This document shows positions 17,323 to 26,328 of a DNA stretch of 64,000 nt, in pieces. Source of the DNA: Jannaschia sp. M317 (GTDB taxonomy: Bacteria; Pseudomonadota; Alphaproteobacteria; Rhodobacterales; Rhodobacteraceae); NCBI RefSeq assembly GCF_025141175.1, contig NZ_CP081155.1:1889001-1953000 (forward strand), written 5' to 3'. The notes beneath the pieces are model-generated. The model ran no database searches. It saw only the letters and a list, made by a program, of their open reading frames with translations, and was not told the origin of the DNA. How positions within the stretch are numbered: position 1 is the first letter of the stretch; each line of letters starts with the position of its first letter. The position numbers were made by a program, and so were the translations under genes.

Positions 17323-18723
17323 TTATTCGGCCGCCGTCGGCAGGTTGCTGTCACTGCTGGGCTTCAGCAGGTGGCTCAGGGGGACGGTCGCCTCGACGAC
17401 CGTGCCCTGGCCTTGCGTGCCTGCGGAAATCGTGAGCGTTCCGTCCAACTGCTCGATCCGCTCGGCCATGTTGCGCAGGCCCAATCCGGCGCCTGCCTGT
17501 GAAATGCCACGCCCGTCGTCTTCGACCCGCAGGCTGGCCCCGTTGCGATGGCCGAAAACCTGGACGGACACCCGGCTGGCCTGGGCGTGCCGTTCCACGT
17601 TGGTCAGCGCCTCTTGCGCGATGCGGTAGAGCGCGGTCTTCGATTCGATATCGAGGCGATTACGGAACACGACGGTCCGGAATTCGACCGGCAGGCCCGT
17701 GCGCGCGGCGAACGCCTCGCACAGGGATTTCAGCGCGGGCCCCAGTCCCAGATCATCCAGCACACCAGGGCGCAGATCGTGGCTGATCCGGCGGACCTCC
17801 GTGATGGCCCCCTGCAACCCTTCGATGGCACTGTCCACCGCGCCCTCGGCCTTTGGATCGCCCTTGGCGGTCAGGCGGCGCGCCAGTTCCAGGCGAAACC
17901 GGATGCCGACCAGAATCTGGCTGATGCTGTCGTGCAATTCGCGCGCCACGCGGCCGCGCTCCTCCTCCTGGGTGTCCAGGATGCGCTGGGTCAGCTGTTT
18001 CAGCTTCACGTCCGCCAGGCGGCGTTCGCGCACGGTGATGGTAAACCCGCTGACGAAGACCACCAGCAGCGCCGCCAAGGCAATCGCGCCGATCCAGAGA
18101 AACTGTTCCTGCACTTGGGCGCGCACATCCGCGCGGGCGCTGGCAGCCTGGGCCAGCACGTCGTCCAGAAAGACCCCCGTGCCGATCGCCCATTTCCAGT
18201 CCTGCAAGCCGATCACGTAGGTCATGATCGTGCTTTCCTGCCCCGTCGACGGTTTGCGCCATTGATAGGTGTGATAGCCGGAGCCGGAGCGCGCCAGTTC
18301 GATCAACTGGTCCGTCACAGGCACGCCGTCTGCATCTGCCATGCCTGACCAATCGCGCCCGATCAGCCAGGTTTGGCGCGGCGCCACAAGGTTGGTGCCG
18401 TCGTAGTCGTAGACGAAAAAGAAACCATCGCTGCCATAGACCATGGCCGACAGGATCTGGGTCACCCGCAGCTTGGCCGCCGCATCATCCGGGGCGGCAT
18501 TGCCGTAGATCGTGATAAAGGACGTCCGCGCGAGCTGCAGGTAATTGCGCAACTCCCTTCGTTTGGCCTGGATCATCGCCTCTTCGAGGGCCGCGATTTC
18601 GCGCTCGGCGGTCCGTTCCGATTGGATGGCGACCAGCACGGAAATACCGCTGACCGCCAGGATCAGCGGCAGGGCCGCCAGCAGCAAAAGCCGTTGGCCA
18701 TAGGAAAGGCGGGGCAGGCGCAT
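17323..18723 (-). CDS. Membrane histidine kinase with Cache sensor domain (NarX/LiaS-type catalytic core)
   Basis: 466 residues. A first membrane helix (about 9-33), then a periplasmic single-Cache domain (SFITIYGNAAP, YGSDGFFFVYDYDGTNLVAP, YVIGLQDWKWAIGTGVFLDD), a second membrane helix (about 205-228) and a HisKA_3 dimerisation domain with the phospho-His in RVARELHDSISQILVGIRFR. The HATPase_c domain shows EALTNVERHAQAS and EDDGRGISQAGAGLGLRNMA. The 4HB/Cache lipobox part is typical of kinases sensing small organic ligands. The start MRLPRLSYG at 18723 is preferred; the upstream ATG-equivalent at 18804 overlaps the divergent GNAT start. It probably phosphorylates the NarL-type regulator at 14685. 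Confidence 0.87.
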   Translation of the reverse strand: MRLPRLSYGQRLLLLAALPLILAVSGISVLVAIQSERTAEREIAALEEAMIQAKRRELRNYLQLARTSFITIYGNAAPDDAAAKLRVTQILSAMVYGSDGFFFVYDYDGTNLVAPRQTWLIGRDWSGMADADGVPVTDQLIELARSGSGYHTYQWRKPSTGQESTIMTYVIGLQDWKWAIGTGVFLDDVLAQAASARADVRAQVQEQFLWIGAIALAALLVVFVSGFTITVRERRLADVKLKQLTQRILDTQEEERGRVARELHDSISQILVGIRFRLELARRLTAKGDPKAEGAVDSAIEGLQGAITEVRRISHDLRPGVLDDLGLGPALKSLCEAFAARTGLPVEFRTVVFRNRLDIESKTALYRIAQEALTNVERHAQASRVSVQVFGHRNGASLRVEDDGRGISQAGAGLGLRNMAERIEQLDGTLTISAGTQGQGTVVEATVPLSHLLKPSSDSNLPTAAE

Positions 18724-18802
18724 GAAGCGGATTAGACCGGATCGTGACGCGGGGGGCCAGAGGCAGCTTGCGAAAACCGGTTTCGGGGCTGACACCTTTC
18801 GC

Positions 18803-19267
18803 ATGGATCAGATCACGATTTCCTGCTGCACCCCGACCGATGCGACAGAGGTTGCCGCCTTGGTCGAACACAACCTGCTTGCCGATCTGGCGCACAGCCA
18901 GCCGCAGGCGGTCAACCGGTCACTGGTCCTTGCCGCGCGCGACGGCGCGGGCCGTCTGGTGGGCGGGGCGACAGGAGGAACATCCTATGGGTGGTTGCTG
19001 ATCAAGACGATCTGGGTGGCCCCGGCGCAGCGCGGGCAAGGCACCGGTCGCGCCCTGATCGCCCGGCTGGAGGCTGCGGGCCGCGCGGTGGGCTGCCATG
19101 GCAGCTGGCTCGATACCTCCAGCGAGATGGCGCACGAGTTCTATCAAGGCCTCGGCTACGAGGATTTCGGCGTTCTGGAAAACACGGGCGATGCACGGCC
19201 CCTGGGGCACCGCAGATGGTTCATGCGCCGCGCCCTGGGCCAGGGTTCAGACGCTCAGTCAGCATAG
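18803..19267 (+). CDS. GNAT-family N-acetyltransferase
   Basis: 154 residues. The acetyl-CoA loop is IKTIWVAPAQRGQGTGRALI (the R/QxxGxG/A motif), followed by GCHGSWLDTSSEMAHEFYQG and LGYEDFGVLEN, the usual C-terminal part of GNAT enzymes. Substrate cannot be inferred. It is divergent from the histidine kinase gene with 79 bases between starts. The frame is open back to 18722, but the start at 18803 avoids overlap with the kinase. It is 60 bases upstream of the molybdenum oxidoreductase gene on the same strand and could be co-transcribed. Confidence 0.82.
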   Translation: MDQITISCCTPTDATEVAALVEHNLLADLAHSQPQAVNRSLVLAARDGAGRLVGGATGGTSYGWLLIKTIWVAPAQRGQGTGRALIARLEAAGRAVGCHGSWLDTSSEMAHEFYQGLGYEDFGVLENTGDARPLGHRRWFMRRALGQGSDAQSA

Positions 19268-19327
19268 GGTCCGCGTGACAGAAGGTCGGGGCGCGGCTAG
19301 GCTCGCCCCATCGCGCAGGAGGACGCC

Positions 19328-21349
19328 ATGCCACGCACACTCCGGACGATGTGTCCGATGAACTGCCATCCGACGCTCTGCGGGATGGAGGTCACGGTGG
19401 ACGGCGATCAGGTGACGATCACGGGCGATGCCAGCAACCCCGACAGCGAGGGCTATCTTTGCATGCGGGGCAAGGCCGCCCACGAGATCCTGGACAACAC
19501 CGCGCGGCTTTTGCACCCGATGGTCCGCGCCACACGCGACGGCCCGTTCGCGCGCACGTCCTGGGATGCGGTTCTGGACCGAATGGCCGACCACATGCAG
19601 TCCGTCGGGCGCGAGGCAGTCGGGTTCTGGCAGGGCCATGGCAACTGGGCCAACGATTATGCCTTTGGGTTGAAACGGTCGCAGATGGACCGGTTCGCCA
19701 ATCTCTATGGGTGCCAGGTGTGGAACCCCGCGATGATCTGCTGGGGCCTGGGCGCGTTCGGAGCCGGGATCACGGGGGCAATCGAGACCTCCACCAAGGA
19801 AGATCTGAGCGCCAATTCGAACCTGGTGATCCTCTGGGCGGCCAACACGGTCAGTCAGGCCAACACGCTCCGCCACGTGGAGCGGGCCAAGCGGCGCGGG
19901 GCGCGGATCGTGGTTATCGACGTCCGCCGCACCGAAGCCTCGGCGCTGGCCGATGAGACGGTCCTCGTGCGGCCCGGAACCGATGCAGACCTGGCGCTGG
20001 CGATGATGCACGTGATTCTGGACGAGGATCTGTGGGACAGGCAGTTCGTCGAGGCGCATACGATCGGTTTCGACGCCTTGCGCGTGCATCTGCGCGGGAT
20101 GACCCCGGCCTGGGCCGAGGACCGCACCGGTGTTGCCGCCGACCGTATCCGTGATCTTGCGCGCAGCTATGCGCAGGCCGGGCCGGCGATGATCGTCATG
20201 GGCGGCTCGTCCCTGCACAAGGGGGCCAACGGGTGGGCCGCGGCGCGCGCGATTTCGTGCCTGCCGGCTGTCACGGGCAACTATGGGCGCGCGGGCGGCG
20301 GGCTTGGCCCGCGCCACGGGGGGCGCAGTCACGGCGTGGGATTTCAGGATCTGTCTGCCGCCGACCAACGCCCACCGGGGCACTACATTCCCAACCAGAT
20401 GGAAGCGATCCTGCAGGCTTTGGAAAGCGGCGCGGTCAAGGTGTTTGTCTCTGTCGGGTCGAACATGCTGTCGTCCTTTCCCGACACGGCGCGGGTGCGC
20501 GCGGCCCTGCGACGCGCGGAGCTTGTGATCGCCTACGACATCTTTCCAAACCAGATGATCCGAGAGGTCGCGGACATCGTCCTGCCCGGGACGATCTGGC
20601 TGGAAGAAATCGGCGGCAAGTCGACCAATACGCATCTGCATCTGTGCGACCAGGTTCTGCCTGCCGCAGGCGAGGCCCGCCCGGTTCACGAGGTCTACAA
20701 GGGCCTTGCTGCGCGTTTGGGGGTCGCCGACGTCTACCCCTGGCCGGATCAGACGGCTGCAATGGATGCGGCGCTGGACCATCCGGCGACGGGCCATGCC
20801 ACGGTTGCCTCGATCCGTGCGGCAGGTGGGCGCGTGCCTTTGGCCGTGTCGCACGTCGCCTATCCGACCCATCAGTTCACTACGCCGTCGGGCAAGGTCG
20901 AGTTCCTGTCGCAGCGGGCAGGGGACATGGGATTGCCGACCCTGCCGATGCCCAGCACCCCGGACGCAGGCACGGGGTTGATCCTGGCCCATGGCCGGAC
21001 CTTTGCCCATTTCCATTCCTTCTACGACCACGCCCGCGCCCTTCCGACGCTGGCCGCCCGCGAAGACGCCTCCGACCTGTGGATTTCGCCCGCCGATGCG
21101 CAGGCGCGGGGCGTGGCGGATGGTGCCGCGATCGAGTTGTCGAACGCACGCGGCCGGTTTCGGGCACGGGCCAAGGTCACGCCGCGCATCCCCGACGGGA
21201 CGGTCTGGATGCGCGATGGCTGGCCGGGCCAGAATACCCTGACCGCCAGCGCGGCGGTTTTGCCGGACACAGCGCTGGCCGCATTTCCCTTTTCGGTAGG
21301 CCAAAGCACCTACAGCGCCCGGATCGAGGTGGCCCCGTTGCGGACCTAG
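19328..21349 (+). CDS. Molybdopterin oxidoreductase (DMSO reductase superfamily) with 4Fe-4S motif
   Basis: 673 residues. The N-terminus has the cysteine motif CPMNCHPTLC and a fourth Cys in GYLCMRGKAA (about residues 9, 13, 18 and 45), a 4Fe-4S binding pattern. It continues with bis-MGD contacts (SNLVILWAANTVSQANTLRH, VVIDVRRTEAS, MIVMGGSSLHKGANG, EVADIVLPGTIWLEEIGGKS) and the C-terminal molydop_binding domain (DLWISPADAQARGVADGAAI). There is no Tat signal, so the enzyme is cytoplasmic. Substrate unknown; single-subunit members of this kind include assimilatory and thiosulfate/formate-related enzymes. GGAGGACGCC precedes the ATG. No dedicated electron-transfer subunit is next to it. Confidence 0.88.
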   Translation: MPRTLRTMCPMNCHPTLCGMEVTVDGDQVTITGDASNPDSEGYLCMRGKAAHEILDNTARLLHPMVRATRDGPFARTSWDAVLDRMADHMQSVGREAVGFWQGHGNWANDYAFGLKRSQMDRFANLYGCQVWNPAMICWGLGAFGAGITGAIETSTKEDLSANSNLVILWAANTVSQANTLRHVERAKRRGARIVVIDVRRTEASALADETVLVRPGTDADLALAMMHVILDEDLWDRQFVEAHTIGFDALRVHLRGMTPAWAEDRTGVAADRIRDLARSYAQAGPAMIVMGGSSLHKGANGWAAARAISCLPAVTGNYGRAGGGLGPRHGGRSHGVGFQDLSAADQRPPGHYIPNQMEAILQALESGAVKVFVSVGSNMLSSFPDTARVRAALRRAELVIAYDIFPNQMIREVADIVLPGTIWLEEIGGKSTNTHLHLCDQVLPAAGEARPVHEVYKGLAARLGVADVYPWPDQTAAMDAALDHPATGHATVASIRAAGGRVPLAVSHVAYPTHQFTTPSGKVEFLSQRAGDMGLPTLPMPSTPDAGTGLILAHGRTFAHFHSFYDHARALPTLAAREDASDLWISPADAQARGVADGAAIELSNARGRFRARAKVTPRIPDGTVWMRDGWPGQNTLTASAAVLPDTALAAFPFSVGQSTYSARIEVAPLRT

Positions 21350-21395
21350 CCCCCCGACATACAGGTTTTCGGGCCGTCTACGTGTTTTCGGGTAT

Positions 21396-21423
21396 TTGAC
21401 TCCCCCCCGCCAATCCCTAGGGT
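21396..21423 (+). promoter_or_regulatory. Possible promoter of the TRAP transporter operon
   Basis: TTGACT (21396-21401) and TAGGGT (21418-21423) are separated by 16 bases in the 149-base gap before the TRAP binding-protein gene, leaving about 70 bases of 5' leader. The -35 is good, the -10 fair. No other candidate in the gap is better. Confidence 0.35.
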
Positions 21424-21498
21424 CGGCTCACGTTCCGAAAAGGGACAGCTGTTCACGCCGGGAGGGCGTGGCAGCACGAAATCCAATGGGAGGAAGCA

Positions 21499-22584
21499 AT
21501 GGACCGCCGTTCATTCCTTAAGAATTCGACCCTCGGTGCCGGTGCCGCCGCCGGTGCCGCCGCTCTGGCCGCACCCGCATATGCGCAGGGCAACCGCACG
21601 CTGACGATGGTGACCACCTGGGGCCGTGGCCTTGCCGGTGTGCACGACAGCGCCCAGCGCGTCGCAGACAGCATCACCGCCATGTCCGACGGTGCCCTGA
21701 CCGTGGACCTCAAGGCCGCGGGCGAGCTCGTCGGTGCGTTCGAGGTGTTCGACGCCGTGACCTCTGGTCAGGCCGACATGTACCACGGCGCCGACTACTA
21801 TTTCGTCGGTCAGCATCCTGCCTATGCCTATTTCACCGCCGTGCCGTTTGGCATGACGGCGCAGGAACTGGCCAACTGGTACTACCACGCCGGCGGCATG
21901 GAGCTGCACGACGAGCTGGGCCAGATCTTCGGTCTGAAGTCCTTCCTCGGCGGCAACACCGGCGCTCAGGCCGGTGGCTGGTTCCGTCAGGAAATCAACG
22001 GTCCCGAGGATTTCCAGGGTCTGAAGTTCCGTATGCCCGGCCTTGGCGGTCAGGCGCTGGGCAAGATGGGTGCTTCGGTCCAGAACCTTCCCGGTTCCGA
22101 AGTGTACCAGGCGCTGGCCTCCGGCGCGATCGACGGCACCGAGTGGATCGGTCCCTGGGCCGACGAAAAGGCCGGTTTCCAGGAAATCACCAAGACCTAC
22201 TACACCGCTGGCTTCCATGAGCCGGGTGCCGGTCTGTCGGTGGCCACCAACCGCGACGTCTTCGAGGGCCTGTCCCCCGCGCACCAGAAGATCATCGAGA
22301 TCGCCTCGGCCGAAGCGCACCAGTGGAACCTGGCACAGTTCCTGGCCAACAACGGTACCGCGCTGCAGCGTCTGCAGTCCGGCGGCGTGACCATCCGCGA
22401 ATTCCCCGACAGCGTCTGGGATGCCATGGGTGCCGCCAGCCAGGCCGTCGTGGACGAGAACATGGGCGACGAGCTGTTCGCCAAGATCCACAACTCCGCG
22501 ATGGCTTCGATGTCCGCCTCGTCGAACTGGATCACCCGTTCGGAAGGCACCTACCGCACGCAGCGCGACCGCGTGCGCGGCTGA
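21499..22584 (+). CDS. TRAP transporter substrate-binding protein (DctP family), Tat-exported
   Basis: 361 residues. The N-terminus MDRRSFLKNSTLGAGAAAG with cleavage after APAYA-Q is a twin-arginine signal, as in TakP-type binding proteins. The mature part shows DctP-family blocks: MSDGALTVDLKAAGELVGAF, FRQEINGPEDFQGLKFRMPG, YQALASGAIDGTEWIGPWAD and the Arg in FRMPG that usually clamps the carboxylate. The ligand is probably an organic acid (the TakP branch binds 2-oxo acids), but this cannot be fixed from sequence. The two permease genes follow directly. A strong GGGAGGAA Shine-Dalgarno suggests high expression, as usual for the binding protein. Confidence 0.9.
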   Translation: MDRRSFLKNSTLGAGAAAGAAALAAPAYAQGNRTLTMVTTWGRGLAGVHDSAQRVADSITAMSDGALTVDLKAAGELVGAFEVFDAVTSGQADMYHGADYYFVGQHPAYAYFTAVPFGMTAQELANWYYHAGGMELHDELGQIFGLKSFLGGNTGAQAGGWFRQEINGPEDFQGLKFRMPGLGGQALGKMGASVQNLPGSEVYQALASGAIDGTEWIGPWADEKAGFQEITKTYYTAGFHEPGAGLSVATNRDVFEGLSPAHQKIIEIASAEAHQWNLAQFLANNGTALQRLQSGGVTIREFPDSVWDAMGAASQAVVDENMGDELFAKIHNSAMASMSASSNWITRSEGTYRTQRDRVRG

Positions 22585-22672
22585 TGCCTTTGGCCCGTCC
22601 CCTATCCGGGGGCGGGCCATTCGATAAGGGGCACCGCCGTGCCCCACCTGTCCGAGCAAGCCGGGGGACGCC

Positions 22673-23590
22673 ATGCTCGAAGCCATTTCAGGGTTCTTCA
22701 CGAACCTCGCGCTCGCTTTCTACAATCTGGGCTATGCGGTGACCCATCCGGGGTCCTGGCTTGCCTGGACCACGTCCTGGGAAACGGTGGAAGACAAGCA
22801 AAGCCTCATGCGGCTCGTCTACTATGGGGCCAGCAAAGAGCTGTTCTTCGTTCTGCTGGTCATATTCCTGGGCATCACACTTGCAGGCTGGTTCTTCCGC
22901 GACTTCCTCTGGGGGGTCGTTCGCGTGCTGGAAGGCGCGATGAACTGGTTGGGCCGGATCGCCGCCTGGGCCGGGTTGTTCATGGTTCTGCAGCAGATCA
23001 TGATCGTGTTCCTGCAGCGCATCTTCCGGGTCTCGGAAATCTCCATCGGGCCGTTCGGCACCGTCTTTACCCGCGACCTGTCGTGGTATTCCGAAGAGCT
23101 GAAGCTGTATAACGCGATGATCGTCTGTCTTTGCGTGTCCTGGACCTTTATCCAGGGCGGGCACGTGCGGGTCGATCTGGTCTATTCCGCCGTCGGGCAT
23201 CGCACCAAGCGGGCCATCGACATGGCCGGGGCGCTGCTGTTCATGGTGCCGTCGCTGGTTCTGATCTGGCTGTTCAGCTGGTTCTTCTTCTGGCGTTCGA
23301 TGATCACGCCCGCGACCTCCGCCTCCGATCAGTTGGACCGCCTGATGCTCAAGGCGCGCGCGGTGCGCTGGAACGTCGAGACCATCGGCTTCAGCCCGAA
23401 CGGCTTTGACGCCTACTTCCTGTTCAAGGTCCTGATCCTGCTGTTCGCGGCCACCGCCCTGATACAGGCCTGTGCCTTCTTCTGGCGCAGCTGGCTGGAA
23501 CTGCGGGAAGGCGAGATCAGCGCAGGCCGCTACCTCGACAAAGATATCCTGGGCGACGAAGACGCGGAACGCGTCGCCGAAATCCACTGA
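22673..23590 (+). CDS. TRAP transporter small permease (DctQ), long form
   Basis: 305 residues, against about 160-230 for typical DctQ. Five or more hydrophobic segments are visible (about 49-70, 84-110, 144-160, 181-209, 244-268). The DctQ core lies in the middle: WLGRIAAWAGLFMVLQQIMI, then SWTFIQGGHVRVDLVYSAVG, with the family HVRVD motif. The N-terminal 80 residues contain an extra hydrophobic region absent from short DctQ proteins. It pairs with the large permease 48 bases downstream. Confidence 0.85.
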   Translation: MLEAISGFFTNLALAFYNLGYAVTHPGSWLAWTTSWETVEDKQSLMRLVYYGASKELFFVLLVIFLGITLAGWFFRDFLWGVVRVLEGAMNWLGRIAAWAGLFMVLQQIMIVFLQRIFRVSEISIGPFGTVFTRDLSWYSEELKLYNAMIVCLCVSWTFIQGGHVRVDLVYSAVGHRTKRAIDMAGALLFMVPSLVLIWLFSWFFFWRSMITPATSASDQLDRLMLKARAVRWNVETIGFSPNGFDAYFLFKVLILLFAATALIQACAFFWRSWLELREGEISAGRYLDKDILGDEDAERVAEIH

Positions 23591-23638
23591 CTTGATAACT
23601 AACCGGGGCCCCGAGGCCCCAGCGTGGGGGACGCGCAG

Positions 23639-25993
23639 ATGCCATTTGGTTTGGACGGGGTCGAAGTCGGCCTGATCATCGTTTTCCTTTGCCTGTTCGG
23701 CGGGATCATGTCGGGCTTTCCGGTGGCGTTCGCCATTGCCGGGGCAGGGGTCATCAGCTTTGGCATCATCGCCGCGCTCGACAGTGCGGGCATCTTGCTG
23801 CATGCGGCCATCGACACAGCATCGGCGGATTACGCCGGGTTGATCGCCGAGGGCGTGCGACGCGACGCCATCTCCATCTTCCGCTACCCGGACCTTCCGC
23901 GCATCACCGAGCCGCTCTTCCCCGGTGGCTGGGAACAGGCGCTGGATCGCAATATCTCCTTCATCGTGAACCGCATGAACGAGCGCGTCATCGCGGGTGC
24001 CTCCATCGAGACGCTGCTGGCCGTTCTGATGTTCGTGATGATGGGGATCACGCTGGAGCGGTCCAAGATCGCCAACGATCTGCTGACCACCATGGCAAGG
24101 GTGTTCGGCCCGCTGCCGGGCGGCCTGGCCGTGTCCATCGTGATTGTGGGCGCTTTCCTGGCCGCCTCGACCGGGATCGTGGGCGCAACCGTTGTAACCA
24201 TGGGCCTGCTGGCGTTGCCGACGATGTTGCGCAACGGCTATTCGCCCGAGCTGTCGACCGGCGTGATCGCGGCCTCCGGTACCCTGGGGCAGATCATCCC
24301 GCCGTCGATCGTCATCGTGCTTTTGGGAACCTTGGCGGGCGACATCTATTCCACCGCTCAGGAGAACCGTGCGCAACTTGTCGGATGCTCCGACGCGTTG
24401 ACCTATCTGGGCGAGCCTGCCGTGGTGTCTGTCGGCACGTTGTTCCAGGCCGCGTTGCTGCCCGGTATCCTGCTCGCGTTCCTTTACGGGGCCTATGCGT
24501 TCGGCTTCGCGTTGTTGAACCCGGCCAAGGCGCCGCCGGTTCAGTTCGCCGAGGGCAGCGGATCGGTCACCACCAAGGGCGACGCCCTGACCTGGTTCCT
24601 GGGCGTGCCCGTCGCCTTGATCGTCGGTGCGGTCATGCTGGGGCAGCTGGGCGTCATCGGGTCGCAGAACGTTCAGGTCAGCAGCTATTCCGATGCCGGG
24701 GCCACGGCCTCCTTGCGGACCAGTGTTTCGCCTGACTGTCAGGCGGCGATGATCGACCTGCATGGCCAGGAGGCCTGGGACACGGCCGTCAGCGAACAGG
24801 CTGCTATCGACGATGCCGGTGGCGTGCAACTGGCGCAGGAACGAACGGCAGAGCAGCTGGACGTCGCCCGTGCCGAGGCGCTTGCCAACGCGGCACCCAT
24901 CGGGACCGGCATTGCCATTCTCTTTGTCGGTCTGGCGCTGGTTCTGGCGACCGCCCGCGGGGTCAACCCGCTGGCCGATGAGAAGCCGTTGCTGATCGGG
25001 GCAGGGGGCGTGTTGCTGGCCTTTGTCATCGACTGGCTCTTGATCGCGCCCACCACCTCCTCCGGCGTGACCTTCGTTCTGATGGCCATTCCGTTGGCGA
25101 TCACGCTGTACGGCGTCTGGCCCGCCTTCGAGAGGCTCGCGCAGAACGAGCTGCTGCGCGTGGTGTTCCCGCCGCTGGTCTTGATCGTCGCCGTTCTGGG
25201 GTCGATCCTGGGCGGCATCACCAACCCGACGCCCGCCGCGGCCCTGGGGGCCGGCGGGGCCATCATGCTGGCCGCCTATCGCAAGCTGGCGGAAGAGGAC
25301 GGCAAGAAGGGCTCGATCATCCTGCTCGCCTCGCTGGCTTTGGTGGTGATGTTGCTGTTCGGGATCAACTTCGATCTGCGCACTGGATTGGAGACGACGA
25401 CCGCAGCCGATGTCATCGCCAATTTGATCGCCCAGGCAGCCTATCACTTTGCCTTCATCGGACTGCTCTATGGCTGCTGGGTGCTGTTCCGCACTGGCGT
25501 TCTGGGCCCCGTCGTGCGGGAAACGGCCAAGGTGACATCGATGGTCTTTACCATCCTCATCGGATCGCAGCTGTTGAACCTGGTGCTGATTTCGTTTGGC
25601 GGCGAACACTACATTCAGGATTTCCTGCGCAGCTTCGACAATGAGCTGAAGGTTTTCCTGATCGTGATGCTCGTGCTGTTCATCCTGGGCTTCGTCCTCG
25701 ACTTCCTGGAGATCATCTACATCGTCATCCCGATCGTGGGTCCGGTCATCTACGGCGGCACCTTCGATCCGAAGTGGGTGACGATCATGATCGCGGTGAA
25801 CCTGCAGACCTCCTTCCTGACGCCGCCCTTTGGCTTTGCGCTTTTCTACCTGCGCGGCGTCGCCCCGAAGGAGGTCACGACCGGGCACATCTACCGCGGG
25901 GTCATTCCCTTCGTTCTGATTCAGGTCGCCGGTTTGGCCTTGCTGTGGTGGGTGCCCTCAATTGTGACGATCGTGCCCAATTTGCTGCCCTGA
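23639..25993 (+). CDS. TRAP transporter large permease (DctM), extended form
   Basis: 784 residues, against about 430 for a standard DctM. DctM blocks flank the protein: LFGGIMSGFPVAFAIAGAGV, ASTGIVGATVVTMGLLALPT and GTLGQIIPPSIVIVLLG (about 214-230) in the first third; LGSILGGITNPTPAAALGAG and the repeat-half block DFLEIIYIVIPIVGPVIYGG, then TPPFGFALFYLRGV, in the last third. Between them are extra membrane helices and a soluble, Ala/Gln-rich segment at about 341-420. A second insert follows the first helix pair (about 60-115). The ATG at 23639 has GGGGGA upstream; GTG at 23624 is the alternative. Confidence 0.87.
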   Translation: MPFGLDGVEVGLIIVFLCLFGGIMSGFPVAFAIAGAGVISFGIIAALDSAGILLHAAIDTASADYAGLIAEGVRRDAISIFRYPDLPRITEPLFPGGWEQALDRNISFIVNRMNERVIAGASIETLLAVLMFVMMGITLERSKIANDLLTTMARVFGPLPGGLAVSIVIVGAFLAASTGIVGATVVTMGLLALPTMLRNGYSPELSTGVIAASGTLGQIIPPSIVIVLLGTLAGDIYSTAQENRAQLVGCSDALTYLGEPAVVSVGTLFQAALLPGILLAFLYGAYAFGFALLNPAKAPPVQFAEGSGSVTTKGDALTWFLGVPVALIVGAVMLGQLGVIGSQNVQVSSYSDAGATASLRTSVSPDCQAAMIDLHGQEAWDTAVSEQAAIDDAGGVQLAQERTAEQLDVARAEALANAAPIGTGIAILFVGLALVLATARGVNPLADEKPLLIGAGGVLLAFVIDWLLIAPTTSSGVTFVLMAIPLAITLYGVWPAFERLAQNELLRVVFPPLVLIVAVLGSILGGITNPTPAAALGAGGAIMLAAYRKLAEEDGKKGSIILLASLALVVMLLFGINFDLRTGLETTTAADVIANLIAQAAYHFAFIGLLYGCWVLFRTGVLGPVVRETAKVTSMVFTILIGSQLLNLVLISFGGEHYIQDFLRSFDNELKVFLIVMLVLFILGFVLDFLEIIYIVIPIVGPVIYGGTFDPKWVTIMIAVNLQTSFLTPPFGFALFYLRGVAPKEVTTGHIYRGVIPFVLIQVAGLALLWWVPSIVTIVPNLLP

Positions 25994-26021
25994 CGGCGTC
26001 GCAGCGTTATTCGGACCCGAT

Positions 26022-26057
26022 GAAACGGCCCTGGTTCTTTGGAATCGGGGCCGTTTC
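26022..26057 (+). terminator. Stem-loop downstream of the TRAP operon
   Basis: GAAACGGCCC (26022-26031) pairs perfectly with GGGCCGTTTC (26048-26057) around a 16-base loop, 28 bases after the large-permease stop. The 3' arm ends in TTTC but there is no proper U-run, so it may be a weak or factor-dependent terminator, or a 3' stabilising hairpin. Confidence 0.5.
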
Positions 26058-26137
26058 CACATCGGCAGCAGGCAAAAAGGTCGTGTCCCGCCGTGCCAAT
26101 GCAGAAAATTCGCGGTTTCTTGCGTCAGCCCCGCTTA

Positions 26138-26152
26138 CTAACGATTTCTTAA
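26138..26152. promoter_or_regulatory. CtrA-like box (CTAA-N7-TTAA)
   Basis: CTAACGATTTCTTAA is one base away from the alphaproteobacterial CtrA consensus TTAA-N7-TTAA. It lies 177 bases before the small membrane protein gene at 26329. A single near-match in an AT-richer patch can occur by chance. Confidence 0.25.
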
Positions 26153-26328
26153 GGATTCATGGGGATGTTCGGGTCAGTTCGGATCTTTGCGGGACATCAG
26201 TCGGTCCCTCGAAATGGGTTCAGGCCAAAGTTTTCGTGATTTCGGACGGAAATGTGGCAGGTTGGCCCAACTTCGGTCCCGATCCGGGTGGATAAGGTGT
26301 TTGTCACCAAGTTGCGGAGAGAAGAGCC

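Larger units (their letters stand above)
25994..26328. other. 335-base intergenic region after the TRAP operon
   Basis: No convincing gene. It holds a 10-bp stem-loop close to the TRAP stop, one possible CtrA-like box, and the Shine-Dalgarno of the next gene. Base composition is slightly more AT-rich than the flanks, especially at 26095-26160. Open frames across it are continuations of shadows of the DctM gene. Confidence 0.5.

Noticed and set aside
19259..21304. A 681-codon open frame antisense to the molybdopterin oxidoreductase
   Set aside because: Arg/Gly/His-rich shadow without domain signatures.
22688..25888. A 1066-codon open frame antisense to the TRAP permeases
   Set aside because: It is rich in Gln/His/Asp/Arg of the kind produced by reading high-G+C genes on the opposite strand, has no domain pattern, and covers two well-supported permease genes.
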